Translations under genes and position numbers: made by a program
The notes under the pieces: generated by a model
The model's database searches: none
What the model was told of the DNA's origin: nothing
What the model saw: only the letters and a program-made list of their open reading frames with translations
In this document: positions 23,300 to 35,169 of the stretch, piece after piece
How the letters are laid out: each line of letters begins with the position of its first letter
Numbering within the stretch: the stretch's first letter is position 1
From: Hetaerina americana
Taxonomy: Eukaryota; Arthropoda; Insecta; Odonata; Calopterygidae
Assembly: GCA_022747635.1 (NCBI GenBank)
Contig: JAKTNV010000041.1
Location: 3,121,001-3,185,000, forward strand
Direction: 5' to 3'
Length of the DNA stretch: 64,000 nt

Positions 23300-23878
23300 T
23301 TAGCATTGCTAAGTTTTTTTTTACTCTTCCCTCATCATGAAGGAATTCCATCAAGTTAAGTCTAAAACTGTTATGCTGGTCTTATTCTTTAATTTAACAT
23401 TCATCATCAGAATGAATAACTTATGTTGGAATAGGAATAATTGACGAGACCTCCGTGCTAAAACAAGCTGCTCTGATTATATTTCATAAGTTCAACCCTT
23501 AACCTGCCACCCTCAAGTTTTAATGAGTACTTGGAAGTTTTTCTTAAGACAGACTGCTTCTGCATGATGCCCCGAAAAGATAAGCGCCGAGCGATTTCTG
23601 CATATTTTACTACTCCGCGAGGCACCGCTGGGGTATGTGTCAGGGGGTAAATACCCACCAGAGTAATTTGATCCAAAATACTTTTCCCTCCTAAGGCGGT
23701 TGGACAATGTTATTCTGATCCGTTATCGTTTTTGGGAAAATGACATCTTTAATTATCTGTTCACCTCATAATATATCTAGTATATAACATAACATATATA
23801 GTAAAATGGGGGTATCATTACATTTTCAAGATCACTGCTAAAGAGACGTCCTTCCAATTTATACCAGAGATTTGAACT
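23300..23878. other. AT-rich anonymous sequence
   Basis: No gene is recognised. 23810-23878 resembles the first bases of the window (shared old repeat). Confidence 0.3.
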
Positions 23879-23879
23879 T

Positions 23880-24035
23880 TAATTCAACATTCACCCCATT
23901 AAATGATTCCCAGCCTAGCTCTAATATTTTGGGCACGCTACTACGTTTATGAGTACAAATCCAGCTCCTCTACGCTGCACGCGATCCAACTCGGCAATCG
24001 AGACAATTTCGTGAAGATCCCAAGCGATGGAAGGA
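23880..24035 (-). mobile_element. CR1-type LINE C-terminal scrap
   Basis: The minus strand reads SIAWDLHEIVSIAELDRVQR and then RGAGFV, matching SIWDPKEN...ELDRVQRRGARFV of the CR1 copies. About 50 codons are preserved; stops follow. Confidence 0.7.
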
Positions 24036-24690
24036 TAACCGTGAAACGTCACCATCCGTGGTCATGGAGCTTTTCGTATCTCGAGGAAGAGTTTGAGACT
24101 GAAATGTCTATTCAAATGAAAGTAAGAATTGGGTTTTCAGTCCAGGTTGACTTATAAGTATATGTTTAACTAAGGATGAAGAATTAAGGATTTTTTGAGT
24201 GGGTGGATAGATAGATAGATAGAGGTCTTTATTTGGGCGAATTTGAGACCAAATGGTCCCCTCTTCCATTTAACCCATGTTTGAGAGGGTGGAGGAGGTT
24301 GGAAACGGTGATTAAGTTTCCGAAGGGCTTGCACGTTCCTAAGGAGGGAAAGGACTTATTTAGGCTAGGTTGATATGTGGTCTTTGGGTATATGAAGATA
24401 AATATGAGATTATTTCTCATTCGAGTGGCCGGAAAAGCGACGATCAGATATCGATCATGTGAACATTCGGGAGTGATAAGGATTTCGTCTTATATCCGAG
24501 GCGTCTGCGACAGAGGGGGTTGGCACGGTAATCCCCTTATTTTTCGTGGAATAAGGCCTAACCTGCCGGAGTAAGCAATCAAGCCGAAATGTAAGGGTTT
24601 AGGTAACCCTCACGTCAAATCAAACCTTTTCTCCAGGAGCCAATTATTATCCCGAGGTTCATCATTCTTGCGTGCAGCCTCGCGATGGGA
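24036..24690. other. Anonymous sequence with a (GATA)n run
   Basis: A short (GATA)n tract lies at about 24206-24224. Nothing else is recognisable. Confidence 0.4.
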
Positions 24691-25990
24691 CAAAGGCCAC
24701 CGGCGCCCGCACCATGGTGCTCCGGCGACCGCGACAGCGAGCACCAAGGCATGGCGTCTCTCCGAGTCTATCATCCTCTTGCGTGTTGCCTGTCCCGCTT
24801 TCATGAGTGCCCTGCCGCCGCACCCATCCACCCACACCCATCCACCCACACCCATCCACCCACACCCTCCTCTGTCCCTTCTGCTCCGTGCGTGTTTGCG
24901 TAGGCAAGCAAGGAATAAATGTGTGTGTGTGTGTGTGTAACTATTCATACGCACAAAGGAAGCGTCCCTCTTATCTTGCTCCTCTTTGTGGGAGAGGAGG
25001 GAACTTGGGCGAGACTTGGGAAGACGGGAGCGGAGGGCAGGGAGGGAAGGGGAGGAGAGGTAGGGGGAGGGGGAGGGAAGGGGTAGAGGGGAAGGTGGCG
25101 GCAGGGGATGAGAATGAAAAAAGTGACTTCTACGGAAGCGCCGCGCTACGGAGTGTGGAGGAAGCAGGGGCGGGGAGGAGTGAACTGAGTCGTGGTCGCA
25201 AGAGGAGGGAGAGGGGGAGGGGGGGCAGGGGGGGGGGGTTGGTGGGCAGAAGCGTTCTCCACCCCATCCCACCCCCTCCTCCTTCCACCGCTGGAGGATA
25301 CGACGACGACCCCTTTGAATTTTTCATTCGAAAAAAGAGAGAATATAGCTAAGACTAAAAGAATACGGTCGGTGGGGGCGGCGCACCAGGGGAGGCCTTC
25401 GCTCACGCAACTACCTCGGGGACTCTTCCCTTCCCCGCCTCCGGGGCCCCCCTCCCTCCGCCCCCGCCGCGCCCCTGCATTCCGAAACTCCATCGCGACT
25501 CCGCACACCCTCTCACGTCAGCCACCATTTCGTCACAGGGAGCAGGGCGGGGGAATGATATACGTACACCCCTCTTCCTTCCTTCCCTTCCCACGGCCCG
25601 GCCGGCCCTAGCCGCCCCTTCTTCGAGGAACGGAGCGGCGGCCCTTCCGGCGCCGATGGACTCGGCCACCGAGAGTGAGGGCGTGCGTGAAGGCGTGCGT
25701 GTGTGCGCGCGTGTGTTCTAGGGACCGAATGGATTGAGAGGGACGGCGGAGGGGGCAGAGAGTAGAGAGGGGGGCAGAGAGGGGGACAGAGGGGGCAGAG
25801 GGGGCAGAGAGGGGGGCAGAGGGGGGGCGCGCTCTCTCTTCTACCATAATTCCTTCCGACTGGTCCATTAAGAAAAAACGAAAGAAGTGTACCCTTTCGC
25901 ACGCACGGGAGTTCCCTACCGGCTGGCGCCCTCCCTCAGGAGCTGCTCCCTCTCATCCCACCCCCTTCCACACCCAGCCTCACTCCCGCA
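24690..25990. other. 1.3-kb GC-rich island with minisatellites
   Basis: Contains a ~14-bp minisatellite (CCATCCACCCACAC, about 3 units, 24826-24872) and a (GT)n run (24918-24938). It also has long G/A-rich stretches and a GGGGGCAGAGA-type minisatellite (about 25745-25828). The open frames on both strands are Pro/Ser/Arg-rich and motif-free. It could be a CpG-island promoter or simple-sequence DNA; I cannot support a gene. Confidence 0.5.
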
Positions 25991-26249
25991 TCCTCCTCGC
26001 GCCGACTCGGGGAACTTTCGTGGAAACCCCGGCTGGATACAGAGGAGCCACACAGATAATGGATAGTATAGATGCCCCAGCAGTATAGCTTAGATGCAGA
26101 CACAGGGGTATGTAGCCGTTATGAATATAGTATATTGTACAAGGCTACCAGTAGAAAATGAAGATCTAGACACAGGTATATGACACCGTTGCATGCGTAA
26201 CATAGTGGAAATCCGTCATTTCAAAAAATGACAATTTTATTTTCCACAT

Positions 26250-26347
26250 TAAGTATTTTAATCAGGACCTAGGCTTCTGACAGCTTAGCATCTTCAGATC
26301 CTGAAGATAATGCGCTCTAACGAAACTTAGGTCGGAATAAAAATACT
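26250..26347. repeat. Palindromic repeat with hammerhead-like core
   Basis: Imperfect inverted arms of about 48 bp meet near 26299 ('agtattttaatcaggacct' versus 'taggtcggaataaaaatact'). On + it shows CTGAAGA (26301-26307), a variable stretch, then GAAAC (26322-26326). This is the same layout as at 40.5 kb but more diverged. Confidence 0.6.
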
Positions 26348-26431
26348 CTCTGTTAAAAAGCAGCGGGTCATCTTTCACTATAGAAACAGGTAGTACGAGT
26401 CGACATACATTCGTGCGTATAGACTAATCTA

Positions 26432-27184
26432 CGAGGGTCATCCGGAAAGTAGTACCCGTTCGTGAAATAAAGACACAAAAGTAAATATTAACAAACATAA
26501 AAAATTTTATTTGAAAGAGGATACTTTAAACTACTTCTCAACATAATCTCCAAGCAAATTAAGGCATTTGTCATAACGTGTGACAAGTTTCTGTATTCCT
26601 GCTGCATAGTCCTTCGCCGCCAGCTCATTGAGATACGCGAGGGACCCATCTTGCACAAATTTTTGCATAATGCAGATGGTGTTTAACAATTTCATGAACA
26701 ATTGTTCGAGAAACATTGGGAAAATGCTCACAGATGTCATCAATTGTGACGCGCCGATCGTTCCTCACGAATTCGTCAACTGAGCTCACCAGTTGGTCTG
26801 TAATGACAGACGGTCTCTCCGAACGCTCATCGTCGTGTGTGTTCCCCCTCCCCATGTTGAAGTTGCGACACCACCGCCGAACAGACGACTCGTCCATTAC
26901 ATTGTCTCCATACACCTCCTTTAATTGGCGATGAATATCACATGGGCGAACGTTTCTTGCATTGAGGAATTTAATCACTGCCCTCACTTCACAACTGGCG
27001 GCGTTCTCAATTTTTTTAAACATTGTAAACAATCACAGAAACAACACAGGCAATGCTAGCGTCACGCAACTTGGCTCAGAGAAGGCAGACAAGCCACTGA
27101 AGCTATCTGACCTCGTCCAGCGGCTACTCGCGTCGTCAGCACTTCATGCGGCACGAACGGGTACTACTTTCCGGATGACCCTCG
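26432..27184 (-). mobile_element. Internally deleted mariner (MITE-like) with perfect TIRs
   Basis: A 753-bp element flanked by TA on both sides (26430-26431 and 27185-27186). Its TIRs are identical for 33 bp, beginning CGAGGGTCATCCGGAAAG. It contains the N- and C-terminal parts of a mariner transposase joined across a deletion of the catalytic core. Perfect TIRs suggest recent movement by a transposase encoded elsewhere. The TIRs do not match the intact mariner at 21.3-22.6 kb. Confidence 0.93.
26531..27023 (-). pseudogene. Mariner transposase pseudogene, core deleted
   Basis: The ATG at 27023 (or MFTM nine bases upstream) opens MFKKIENAASCEVRAVIKFL, then NARNVRPCDIHRQLKEVYGD and the HTH region RRWCRNFNMGRGNTHDDERS. 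The second HTH is VTIDDICEHFPNVSRTIVHE. After HHLHYAKICARWVP the frame shifts. A second frame gives only the transposase C-terminus, GIQKLVTRYDKCLNLLGDYVEK, ending at 26531. All three catalytic aspartate blocks are missing, so only DNA binding could survive. Confidence 0.85.
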
Positions 27185-27189
27185 TATGT

Positions 27190-28588
27190 ACCGCCTACCT
27201 TGACCGGCACACTAGGTACGCACTTCCATCCCCGTCCCAGCAAGCGACCACTCGCTCGAGAACCTCGCAATGTGAGCGAACGAACCGGCCTCCCAATTGC
27301 GACGAGGCCTTTTTCCTGAGAGATATGTGTGCCCAAACCCCAGCGAACTTACTGCATCAGGATAAACATTGCATTCATGTTTGACAATATTCCTCATATT
27401 GAGCAACGCGAGGATTACAACAAATGCAGCTCGTAATTCTTTCGAATTTTCTGGATTGTATAACGCCGAGACAACTCTGGCATCACTTTTTAAAAGAGGG
27501 ATTTTTTGGAATTAAACGCTTAGTAAAGGCTACAAATTCATACAAAATCATTTGGATTGCAAACAATTATGTGAAGAAATAAATCATTAATTTAAAAATA
27601 GATACATTTTTCAAAACCGGTTAGTTTTTTGTTCCTAAGCCAAAAGACATTTGGCCAAAATAAACAACTTCCTCCATTCAATCAATCAACAGGAGGGCCT
27701 ATGTGACTTAACGATTAAGATATCATTGAACCCTTTGGGATATTGAATCTAAAAATCTTTCCTTTTATTTCCTACGTCAATCATGGAATCTTCCTATCCG
27801 GTACACCTACCACATGCCCCTCGCACATATGATTGAGAGACAGCCTTGATGAATCAATGCGTCAGGGATTACGCGATTATGTAGCATATAAGTGTATCGG
27901 TTTAAATTTTTTCGTAAATAAAAAAAGGCATTTCCGATCTATCGCCTTTTCGGGTTTTCCCTAAGCAACATACAGCTCGGCAAAACGGAAATTTCACCAC
28001 AAATTTGCCTTTAAAAAGAAGTTCCATTGGAATTTAGATGGTTTAACTCTTTGTTTTAACCTAATTTAAAGAAAAGAGTCCTGCAAAACAAAGGGAGGGA
28101 AATAAATTCACTCGACACGACGAAACACTATGCTCAGGAGTTTTCTTGATTTCAACCGCTATTTAAAATGCGTGTTCATTTATTCCGCCCCCGTTGCTTG
28201 GATTAGCCCTGCGAGATGTACGTAACGCGAGAGATACCCCGGAAGACATACTTCTTCAACTACATTACGCCGCGGGAGCCTCAACAATGGATTCAAAACT
28301 TATTGAAAGCCGTGGGGTAAAGTTGATCATGAGAAAAACTTTGGCTTTAGTAATTTTACTGATAGCAGTTATTCAGATGTTCATATATTTAAAACCATTT
28401 ATTTGATAACTTTTGATATAGTTGGTGAACATTAGAAAAAAATGTGAATGAATGGAAGAATGAAAAAGAGGGAGGTTAGCCCAAAAACACGAAAGAACAA
28501 ACGAAGAGAGTTTCGATTTGGAGAGTCGTCATGGCATCGGATTGCAACGAATTGAATTGGATGAGATCTGGGATTGAAATTTTGCTCT
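27190..28588. other. Anonymous, mostly AT-rich sequence
   Basis: A 70-codon open frame at 28194-28406 has a hydrophobic C-terminus but no family resemblance. I would not call it a gene. Nothing else is recognisable. Confidence 0.35.
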
Positions 28589-28589
28589 A

Positions 28590-29235
28590 TAAGGTCTGTC
28601 TCAAAAGTATTAGGACTTTCCCGAATAAATTGACGGGCCGGTGGCGACTTTTCAAGCTAAGTTCGAGGGAGGGGAGTCTCATGAAAGGCTGGAGGCCGGT
28701 GGCAGTTGGCCTACAGTCTTTTTGCGGATCGTTCGTGTGCGAAACCTCTATAACGTCATCGCGTTACGCTCCGTCATGAATCGGTTATTTGAACAGCGCT
28801 GAGCCATCAAATTTTGCGTGAAACTGGGAAAAACCCTGAAAGACACTCATGTGATGCTGAAGTCAGTTTATGGTGATAACGCCACGGGTAGATCGGGTGT
28901 TTTCGAGTGGCACAAGTTATTTCGGGAGGAGAGGGAAGACGCTGAGGACGCCGAACGTTCAGGAAGCCCTTCGATCTCAAAAAATGACGAAAATCTTGCA
29001 AGAGCGAAGACTTCGTTTGAAGAGATCGAAGATTAAGTATTTGCATGGTTTTTCATGTAGTTGGTGACCCTAAAAATAATGTGCATCGACTTGTGACCGA
29101 AAACATAGGCACGAGGAAGGTGTGTGCAAAGTTGGTGCCGCGAGTGATTTTGGACAAACAAAAGGAAACACGCTCGCGGATCTGCCAAGAGCTTCTCAAC
29201 CATGTGAGGGAGGATCCAAATTTTTTAGACAATGT
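28590..29235 (+). mobile_element. 3'-truncated mariner transposon
   Basis: A 5' TIR-like start follows a TA at 28590 (AAGGTCTGTCTCAAAAGTAT). About 185 bp later a mariner transposase begins. The C-terminal half and the 3' TIR are absent; homology ends near 29235. Confidence 0.75.
28776..29235 (+). pseudogene. Mariner transposase N-terminal pseudogene
   Basis: Begins MNRLFEQR at 28776, followed by an in-frame TGA (28800-28802). It continues as AIKFCVKLGKTLKDTHVMLK and SVYGDNATGRSGVFEWHKLF to a TAA at 29034-29036. A shifted frame then supplies HRLVTENIGTRKVCAKLVPR and ICQELLNHVREDPNFLDN. The next block should be the first catalytic TGDETW, but the sequence becomes unrelated. It is clearly dead. 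Confidence 0.85.
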
Positions 29236-29927
29236 CCCACCAGACGCGTCCCTCTTCCCCCGCCGCCTCAAATACGTGGTAAGGGACGTCCCCACGGCTC
29301 CCTTAAGGCGTTCGCCGAACAGTCTGATGCGACACGTGCCGACTACAATATCCGTACCGGTGGGAACTCCCACCATTCCCGGTAGTTTTGCAGTTGATCG
29401 GTTATGGGGCTAGTGAGATAAGGGGACGTGTGCATGTGTTGTTTGCAAGAAGAGGAAGCTTACAGACTATACTAAAAACTATTTACAAGTTTAACAGAAT
29501 AGTGACAAAAATACATATATACAAGTGAGAAGTTTAAATTAAGAGAGAAAGAATAAATTTTTTAAAATTGTTTTTTGCTTTGCTTTTCTTTTATTTTATT
29601 TATTTTTTATACTTGCTTTGGTTTTTTTCTTTATGGTTGCTATTATATTATTATTTTTTATTTATTTTTATTTTTTTACTTTATTTTATTTTTTTTCTTT
29701 CTCTTTTTTTCATTGATATGGAATCAGTTTTGCTATTATTATTTTTTTGACATACATTATTAGGAACAGTAACACTTAAGAATAGGATACAATAGCAACA
29801 TTGGTTATCATTATACATTCAGATATGGAAAAGTAAGCCACTAGTTATCGATGAATATTGAATAATCTAAACAGTGATTTGTTTTTTTTATAAGCTAAAA
29901 AGAATATCAATAAAGAGAGATAGGAGA
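29236..29927. other. Anonymous sequence with a T-rich tract
   Basis: 29568-29755 is almost pure T/A with T runs, giving Phe/Leu/Tyr-rich nonsense frames. It may be the old A-rich tail of the adjacent minus-strand LINE fragment. The rest is unrecognised. Confidence 0.45.
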
Positions 29928-30225
29928 GACTCATAGGCGAGTAATATTTTTAGGCAGTGTAATTGTACAGTTGGGTGGGATATCATAATTCCATATGTTA
30001 GTAAAAAGGGGGTTATTAGTGTTCGGGAGGCGGGACTGAAAATGTTTGACGATTTTCTTTAGAAAGGAAGCTATAGAGGGAAGTTTGAGGGCCGAGCGGA
30101 CATGTTGCATATTTGTTAGTATTGGGATTTGCAGTAGAAAACGGGCGGTTTTATTTTGAAATGATTCCAGTTTAGTTCTGATGGTATTATTGATTGCAAA
30201 TTTATAGTGTGTAATCACTAATAAA
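29928..30225 (-). mobile_element. Jockey-like LINE C-terminal fragment
   Basis: The minus strand reads HYKFAINNTIRTKLESFQNK, TARFLLQIPILTNMQHVRSA, LKLPSIASFLKKIVKHFQSR, then LPNTNNPLF. The order 'QNK..R.....P......IH/R..L..P.....I......F..RL..H.NPL' is the usual post-RT tail of jockey/I-type LINEs. RT and endonuclease are missing. The T-rich tract on its low-coordinate side could be its poly(A) tail. Confidence 0.65.
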
Positions 30226-31360
30226 ACCCAAATAGAGGCTTAAAAAGGTCGTTCCCTGAAGGACGGTGTTACAACGCTTAACATGTTGAGGTTCACTAAG
30301 GATCAGTCTGAATTGTTTCTGAGAAATATCACATGTCGTTCTGCTCCACGTTCAGGTAACGTCCGCGTTAACTGACGATTGGATTTAACGAGGGATCATG
30401 AAATGCGCCAAAATTTCCCGTGAAGACGAGGATCGAAAGGAGGCATGGGCAAGAGAAAGAATCACACCGCGCGATTGGAAGAATAAGGAAGATCTATCTA
30501 CCCGTGAGTTGTACATTTCTGTATGTTGAAACATTCTGACTGAAGTAAATACGAACAGCGCACGAAGCATTTGATATATTCATCTGTGATACTAACATTT
30601 TGGCGCTTAAGCTGTAGATTTCTGGGTAAATACGGACATAATTATAGAAATGTAAAATTAGAACAATTTAGGAGTCTACCTCGGCTACATGAAATTTTTG
30701 GAGCGTAAATGGAGTTGTCTGTAGCTAGACCGGCATAATATTCGGAAGCAGCTGATACAACAAGGATTAAATAACGAAAACCGGATATAAAAGGTATGCA
30801 TGGAAAATGTTTAAAAATATATATGGCGAAGCCACTATATAACATTAATCAATAAAGAAGTCAATGAGACAAATAATCCCTATGGCTATTTTTAAAATGT
30901 GCATTTACAACGAAAACATAAACCCATTCTACTATATCAGCATTAACCGTCTTCATAGAAGAGATCGTATTTGTTGATGAAGAAATTAATAAACTCCAAT
31001 TATGATCATCATAAGTCAAATCATTTGAATAATCTCCGTGGAATTTCAACGAACGCCAGTTAGGCATCCATTAAAAACCGAGCTTCGCCGCGCCTCCGCA
31101 ACATCGAGGTGGCGTAACGGACAGGAATTTCCGAATCAGAGCAATTGCCTGCGAGCGCTTGGCTTCCTAGTTAAGATAACGTCCACATTATTAGGACCTA
31201 AGGAGGCATTCTTTGAGCCGCAGAGCCACAACCTATTGTTACAAATCAGAACAGGCGTCGGACACCTTGGGTTCGTGACACCCAAGCAGGGTAGCGTGTC
31301 ATTCTAATCGCCAAGGTAATCCTACGAGGAATGAAAAAAATAATAATTCAAGGCTCCCTA
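30226..31360. other. Anonymous sequence
   Basis: I recognise no gene or repeat here. Confidence 0.35.
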
Positions 31361-31910
31361 TCTGCTCCCACCAGATCATTCCCTCAACCCCTCATTCCCT
31401 CCCCCCCTCCTTCCCCAACACGTCACACAGAGTCCGTGGGGTGTAACAGGCACTCTCGGCTCGGACGTTGAATGATTATTCTGGAAGCGGGGCGCCTTAA
31501 CGGTCCGTTGTGCGTGACGTCGACGTCACGCGTAATATGAATCGCCCTTAAAACGCTGCATCTCCCCACGCCATTCTCAGGGGCGGTGTTCGGTAAAGGG
31601 AGCGTGGCAAGGGGCGTGCGACGAACGAGGGTTCGCTTCAAAGAAGGGGAGGGATGGATGGCGGGGGACGAGTGGGAGGCGCGGACAAAACCCCGTCGCC
31701 GGGGCTCCATCAAGGGAGGGCGGCCCCTCCATTCTTTCTTCCCGCCCCCCCTGCCCCCCCTCGCGCACCCGACCGCCGCTCGCCTCCAAACGGACAGAGA
31801 AGGGGACAATCCATGCGTGCGGGAAGAATTCAGGTATGTAAGCAAGCAGCATTCTACCGGCCTGTGGGAGAGTTTTGATGGACCCTAAAAACACACTTCT
31901 CCACTCCGAA
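31360..31910. other. GC-rich island
   Basis: CpG-rich, with C runs near 31740-31770. Open frames on both strands are motif-free. Confidence 0.4.
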
Positions 31911-33060
31911 TCCATGAGTGACGTGGTCAAGTCAAACCTTTGCTCCGACTGGTCAAGGTTGGATTTTTAACAAGACAGTCACATGGACTGTGTAGCACGA
32001 CTCATTGAAGGAACATCATTTAGCTCTCAATATATTCTTTCTCGATTGATTGCAACCAGAATGCCTATTCTCCCTCCCTCCCCCCTCCTCGCCTTTCCAA
32101 TATTCTCCCTCCAACTCCATATCCAGCTTCCCATCGCCACTCGGTGCGATATTCTCCCAAGACACTTGTCCAGCCTTCTTTGGATTTCTTCCAATAGCCG
32201 TCTCTAATCCCTTACCGTGCTGAGAAATTTATCAACGGTTTTCCTTTCCTTCCATTATTATAATAGTTGTTTCCGTTCTTCTACGCGCCTATATTTAGGA
32301 CTACCGGGTAATAGTGAAGGGTTGGAGGGTCTCTACGATTTTGACACTTGTATTTAAACGTTCCCGCGATTACAGCCGGTTCAGATTATTTATAGAGACC
32401 CCTCAGCGTTTTTAATGAGAGACAACGACATCCACAGATTACGAACTAATCCAGAACAATTGATATAAGAGTGATACACGGATTTAGGGCTTAGAATTGA
32501 ATGCGAGAAAATTTGCAGGGCCAAAAGTTTGGAATATGAGTCAGAGGAAGCAAGGCGCAAATTTGAAAAAACAGGGTCGACCTCGAATTAACAAGCTCAA
32601 AACAGGTCTCATGTTCGAATGTTTGGATGTTCTGGTGGCGATGGAGGTATTTTGAACCCATCTCTCTCTCCGCTGCCCAAAAAATTCCGAAGCCCTCTCC
32701 CTGAACCTACCGAGTTGTCAATGTTTCCGCCCATCACTACTCCACTTCTCTTCTGCTTCTTTACATAATTCTTCGACCCTCTTTTCACACTTGCAATTGC
32801 AAAACCAGCCTCCTCTCCCGAAACTACAATCACCGCTCCCCCACAAAATCTCATGCAATCGTCGAGTGATCTTATTCATTCATAATCATGAGGCTTCACA
32901 CAGTCAACCAATCATTTGATACCTGCTTCGCTATTGAATGACATAAAAGCCCTCCAAGAATCAGCTCTAAGATAAAGCGCTGAGATACCAGAGGGTGGCA
33001 TTTTTCAGTTGCAAGAGGCTTTCAAATCGCCTGCACTAAACCAGTGTTGAACGTGGGAAT
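31911..33060. other. Anonymous sequence
   Basis: I see no recognisable coding or repeat structure. Confidence 0.35.
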
Positions 33061-33064
33061 TTCC

Positions 33065-33185
33065 TAAAGTGAGGCCCCACATAGAACATGCGGCGAGCAT
33101 GGGAGATTCACTCCTAAAAACACACAACAGAATTGAACAAGGCACAAAAGAGGGCCGCCCGATTCTTGGTAAATTCGCATGAAGG
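33065..33185 (+). mobile_element. LINE C-terminal scrap
   Basis: Plus-strand frames give KVRPHIEHAASMGDS, then after a shift NRIEQGTKRAARFLVNS. This recalls RPHLEYAASIWDP and DRVQRRAARFV of CR1-like LINEs. About 40 codons remain. Confidence 0.6.
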
Positions 33186-33310
33186 AACACAAAGCGTCAC
33201 ACATATACCACAGATTCTGGAATGGGAGAGAGGGAGATATGTCAACACTCAGTGATAACTCAAACATAATGCAAATATACCAATTGTGCAGTTAAGAATC
33301 CGACAGAGAA

Positions 33311-33530
33311 GTTACAGGGTGCGTTCCAAAATTAATGCAATTACATTTCCCGCGCCGCACCCATTGAGCGGAGTGGGATCGAACCACTTGGAGTAGGTGG
33401 AGGGGGACGCTAAGCTTCGCCGCGGAACCTGTCTCAGTGCTCTCTAAGCTGTGGACGTAAGTTATTTTAAACCTGAATAACTGGACCCCCAAATTCAATA
33501 GTCATTACAGAAAAATGTTCCAAAACAAGG
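33311..33530. mobile_element. Possible mariner end fragment
   Basis: The sequence 'acagggtgcgttccaaaatt' looks like a mariner-type terminal sequence, but no partner TIR or transposase was found. Low confidence. Confidence 0.3.
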
Positions 33531-34440
33531 GAGGCGGACTGCCCCGTATGGACCGACTCAAGCATTCATATTTCTCGCTCAATATTTGTGGCTATAACTC
33601 AAGGGGAAAACACTAGAATGGAAACGAGAATATTATGCAGGAAAAGCGAATCCTCGAATCTATCCGTTTGGTTGAGTCCCTCTTTTTTTGTGACATTCGC
33701 CTCTCCCGCCGATGCAGTTGGGAGTTTCCAATCTGAATGACTCTAGTTCCTGTTTTCATTTTACCCAAAAACAATCAAATTTCTCTTAATAAAACGGGCA
33801 AACTTAATGTTTTTCCTTAATCGTTATTGCTAACTTGGTTCCTATTTCTTGAATATAGCTTGTGACCACTGACGCCCTCAGTCCGTAATAAAATGGAGAA
33901 TTGGTTGCACATATGTCGAACATCCTGTTTCCTCGTCTCAGGAATAAAACTCTTCTAACGAGAATAAGGTTTTTTCGTAAAAGACTGCCAATTTTGGTTA
34001 ATTTTCTGCGCATTGTAAGTGTCCCAGTTCACTTATATACACCTTCGCCATGAATGAATAAAGTTAAAATTTGGGAACATCATCAAGCTAGAATATCTCC
34101 TTTTAATGAATAAATTTTATTCTGAAATTAAATTTAATTATCAGAGGAAGGCTTATTTTCATATAATTTTTTTATCATTAGGAAATGTATAAATAAATTG
34201 ATTTAATATTTTCTCGATTTGCCCTGGCATGTGGGATTTTACTCACTCGCAATGGATATTTGGCGATAGCAGCGGGCTGCAATCAACAGAACAAACAGTT
34301 CAAATGCTGAAAAATCAAACAAAATAAGTCAAATCAGAGGGTATCAGGGGTCACGACATGGAGGGATGATATCTCACTAGGGTGAATCTTATACTTGGAG
34401 GGAATGCATGGAAAATCTGGCGAAACATGGGGATTCATTG
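33531..34440. other. AT-rich anonymous sequence
   Basis: I recognise nothing here. Confidence 0.35.
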
Positions 34441-34449
34441 TAATCCTAC

Positions 34450-34640
34450 TGGGGAAAGGTGATGGAAAAGGTCGAAGAGAAATCTTTCGCTGGTTAGGCC
34501 TCATTTAGAATATGCTGCTCGTATTTTAAGGGATCCTCACGAAGTTGGGTGAGTTACAAGATTGGATGCCGTGCGGCATAGAGGAGAGCCAGATATTTGT
34601 AAGACGCTGCGATGGCAAACTGAGAAGCGTATGAAAACGA
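34450..34640 (+). mobile_element. CR1-type LINE C-terminal scrap
   Basis: The plus strand reads LVRPHLEYAARILRDPHEVG and then a decayed LDAVRHRGEP, matching RPHLEYAASIWDP...LDRVQRRGARF. Indels follow. Confidence 0.7.
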
Positions 34641-35169
34641 TGAGAGGATCTCGGTTGGGAATCACCCAATAGAGTGAAGGTTTAATCAGAGTAAAATCAG
34701 AAGCTGGTCTCATCAGCGATGATATTTATATGTATGATTAACCCCATCAATTACTATGGCAGGAGAGCATTAAAGTGCAACAGTACCACGCTGTATTTAA
34801 GATTCATTTTTCTCTCGAGCGAGTAAGGATCAAAAAAACCCTAAGGGACTGCGTTGGTGGAAAAAATGTTTTCCTTTTTTTCTCTCTCAATAGGCTGCTG
34901 CTATGATTATCAAATATAACCTTAGTTTATCGCCCGTTATCGCCCGGAGAAGTAGTTCACACTCAGGTGCCCCAGTGGATTTAGTGCTTCAATTGCGTAG
35001 TTTTCCTTCCTGTTACTGGCACCTAGATTGTGTAAGATGTCACCTTCTGAGCTGATGCCACACCCTCCAATTTCGTAGTGCACGTGACCGCATTCAACAT
35101 TATCTACGTTATCTAGTTCATTAAACCATTTTTTTTCAACAAACAATTGCGAAAACCTAAGTTATGACG

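Noticed and set aside
24610..25902. Frames up to 220 codons in the GC-rich island
   Set aside because: Same compositional effect, with repeats such as the ACCCATCC minisatellite translated in all frames.
28194..28406. 70-codon frame with a hydrophobic C-terminal segment
   Set aside because: No homology or context; AT-rich surroundings make a chance membrane-like stretch likely.
29568..29763. Hydrophobic Phe/Leu/Tyr-rich small proteins
   Set aside because: T-rich low-complexity DNA; the apparent membrane segments come from composition.
33360..33390. Perfect-looking pol III B box on the minus strand (ggttcgatccc)
   Set aside because: No A box at tRNA spacing and no cloverleaf; it sits inside a probable mariner end fragment.
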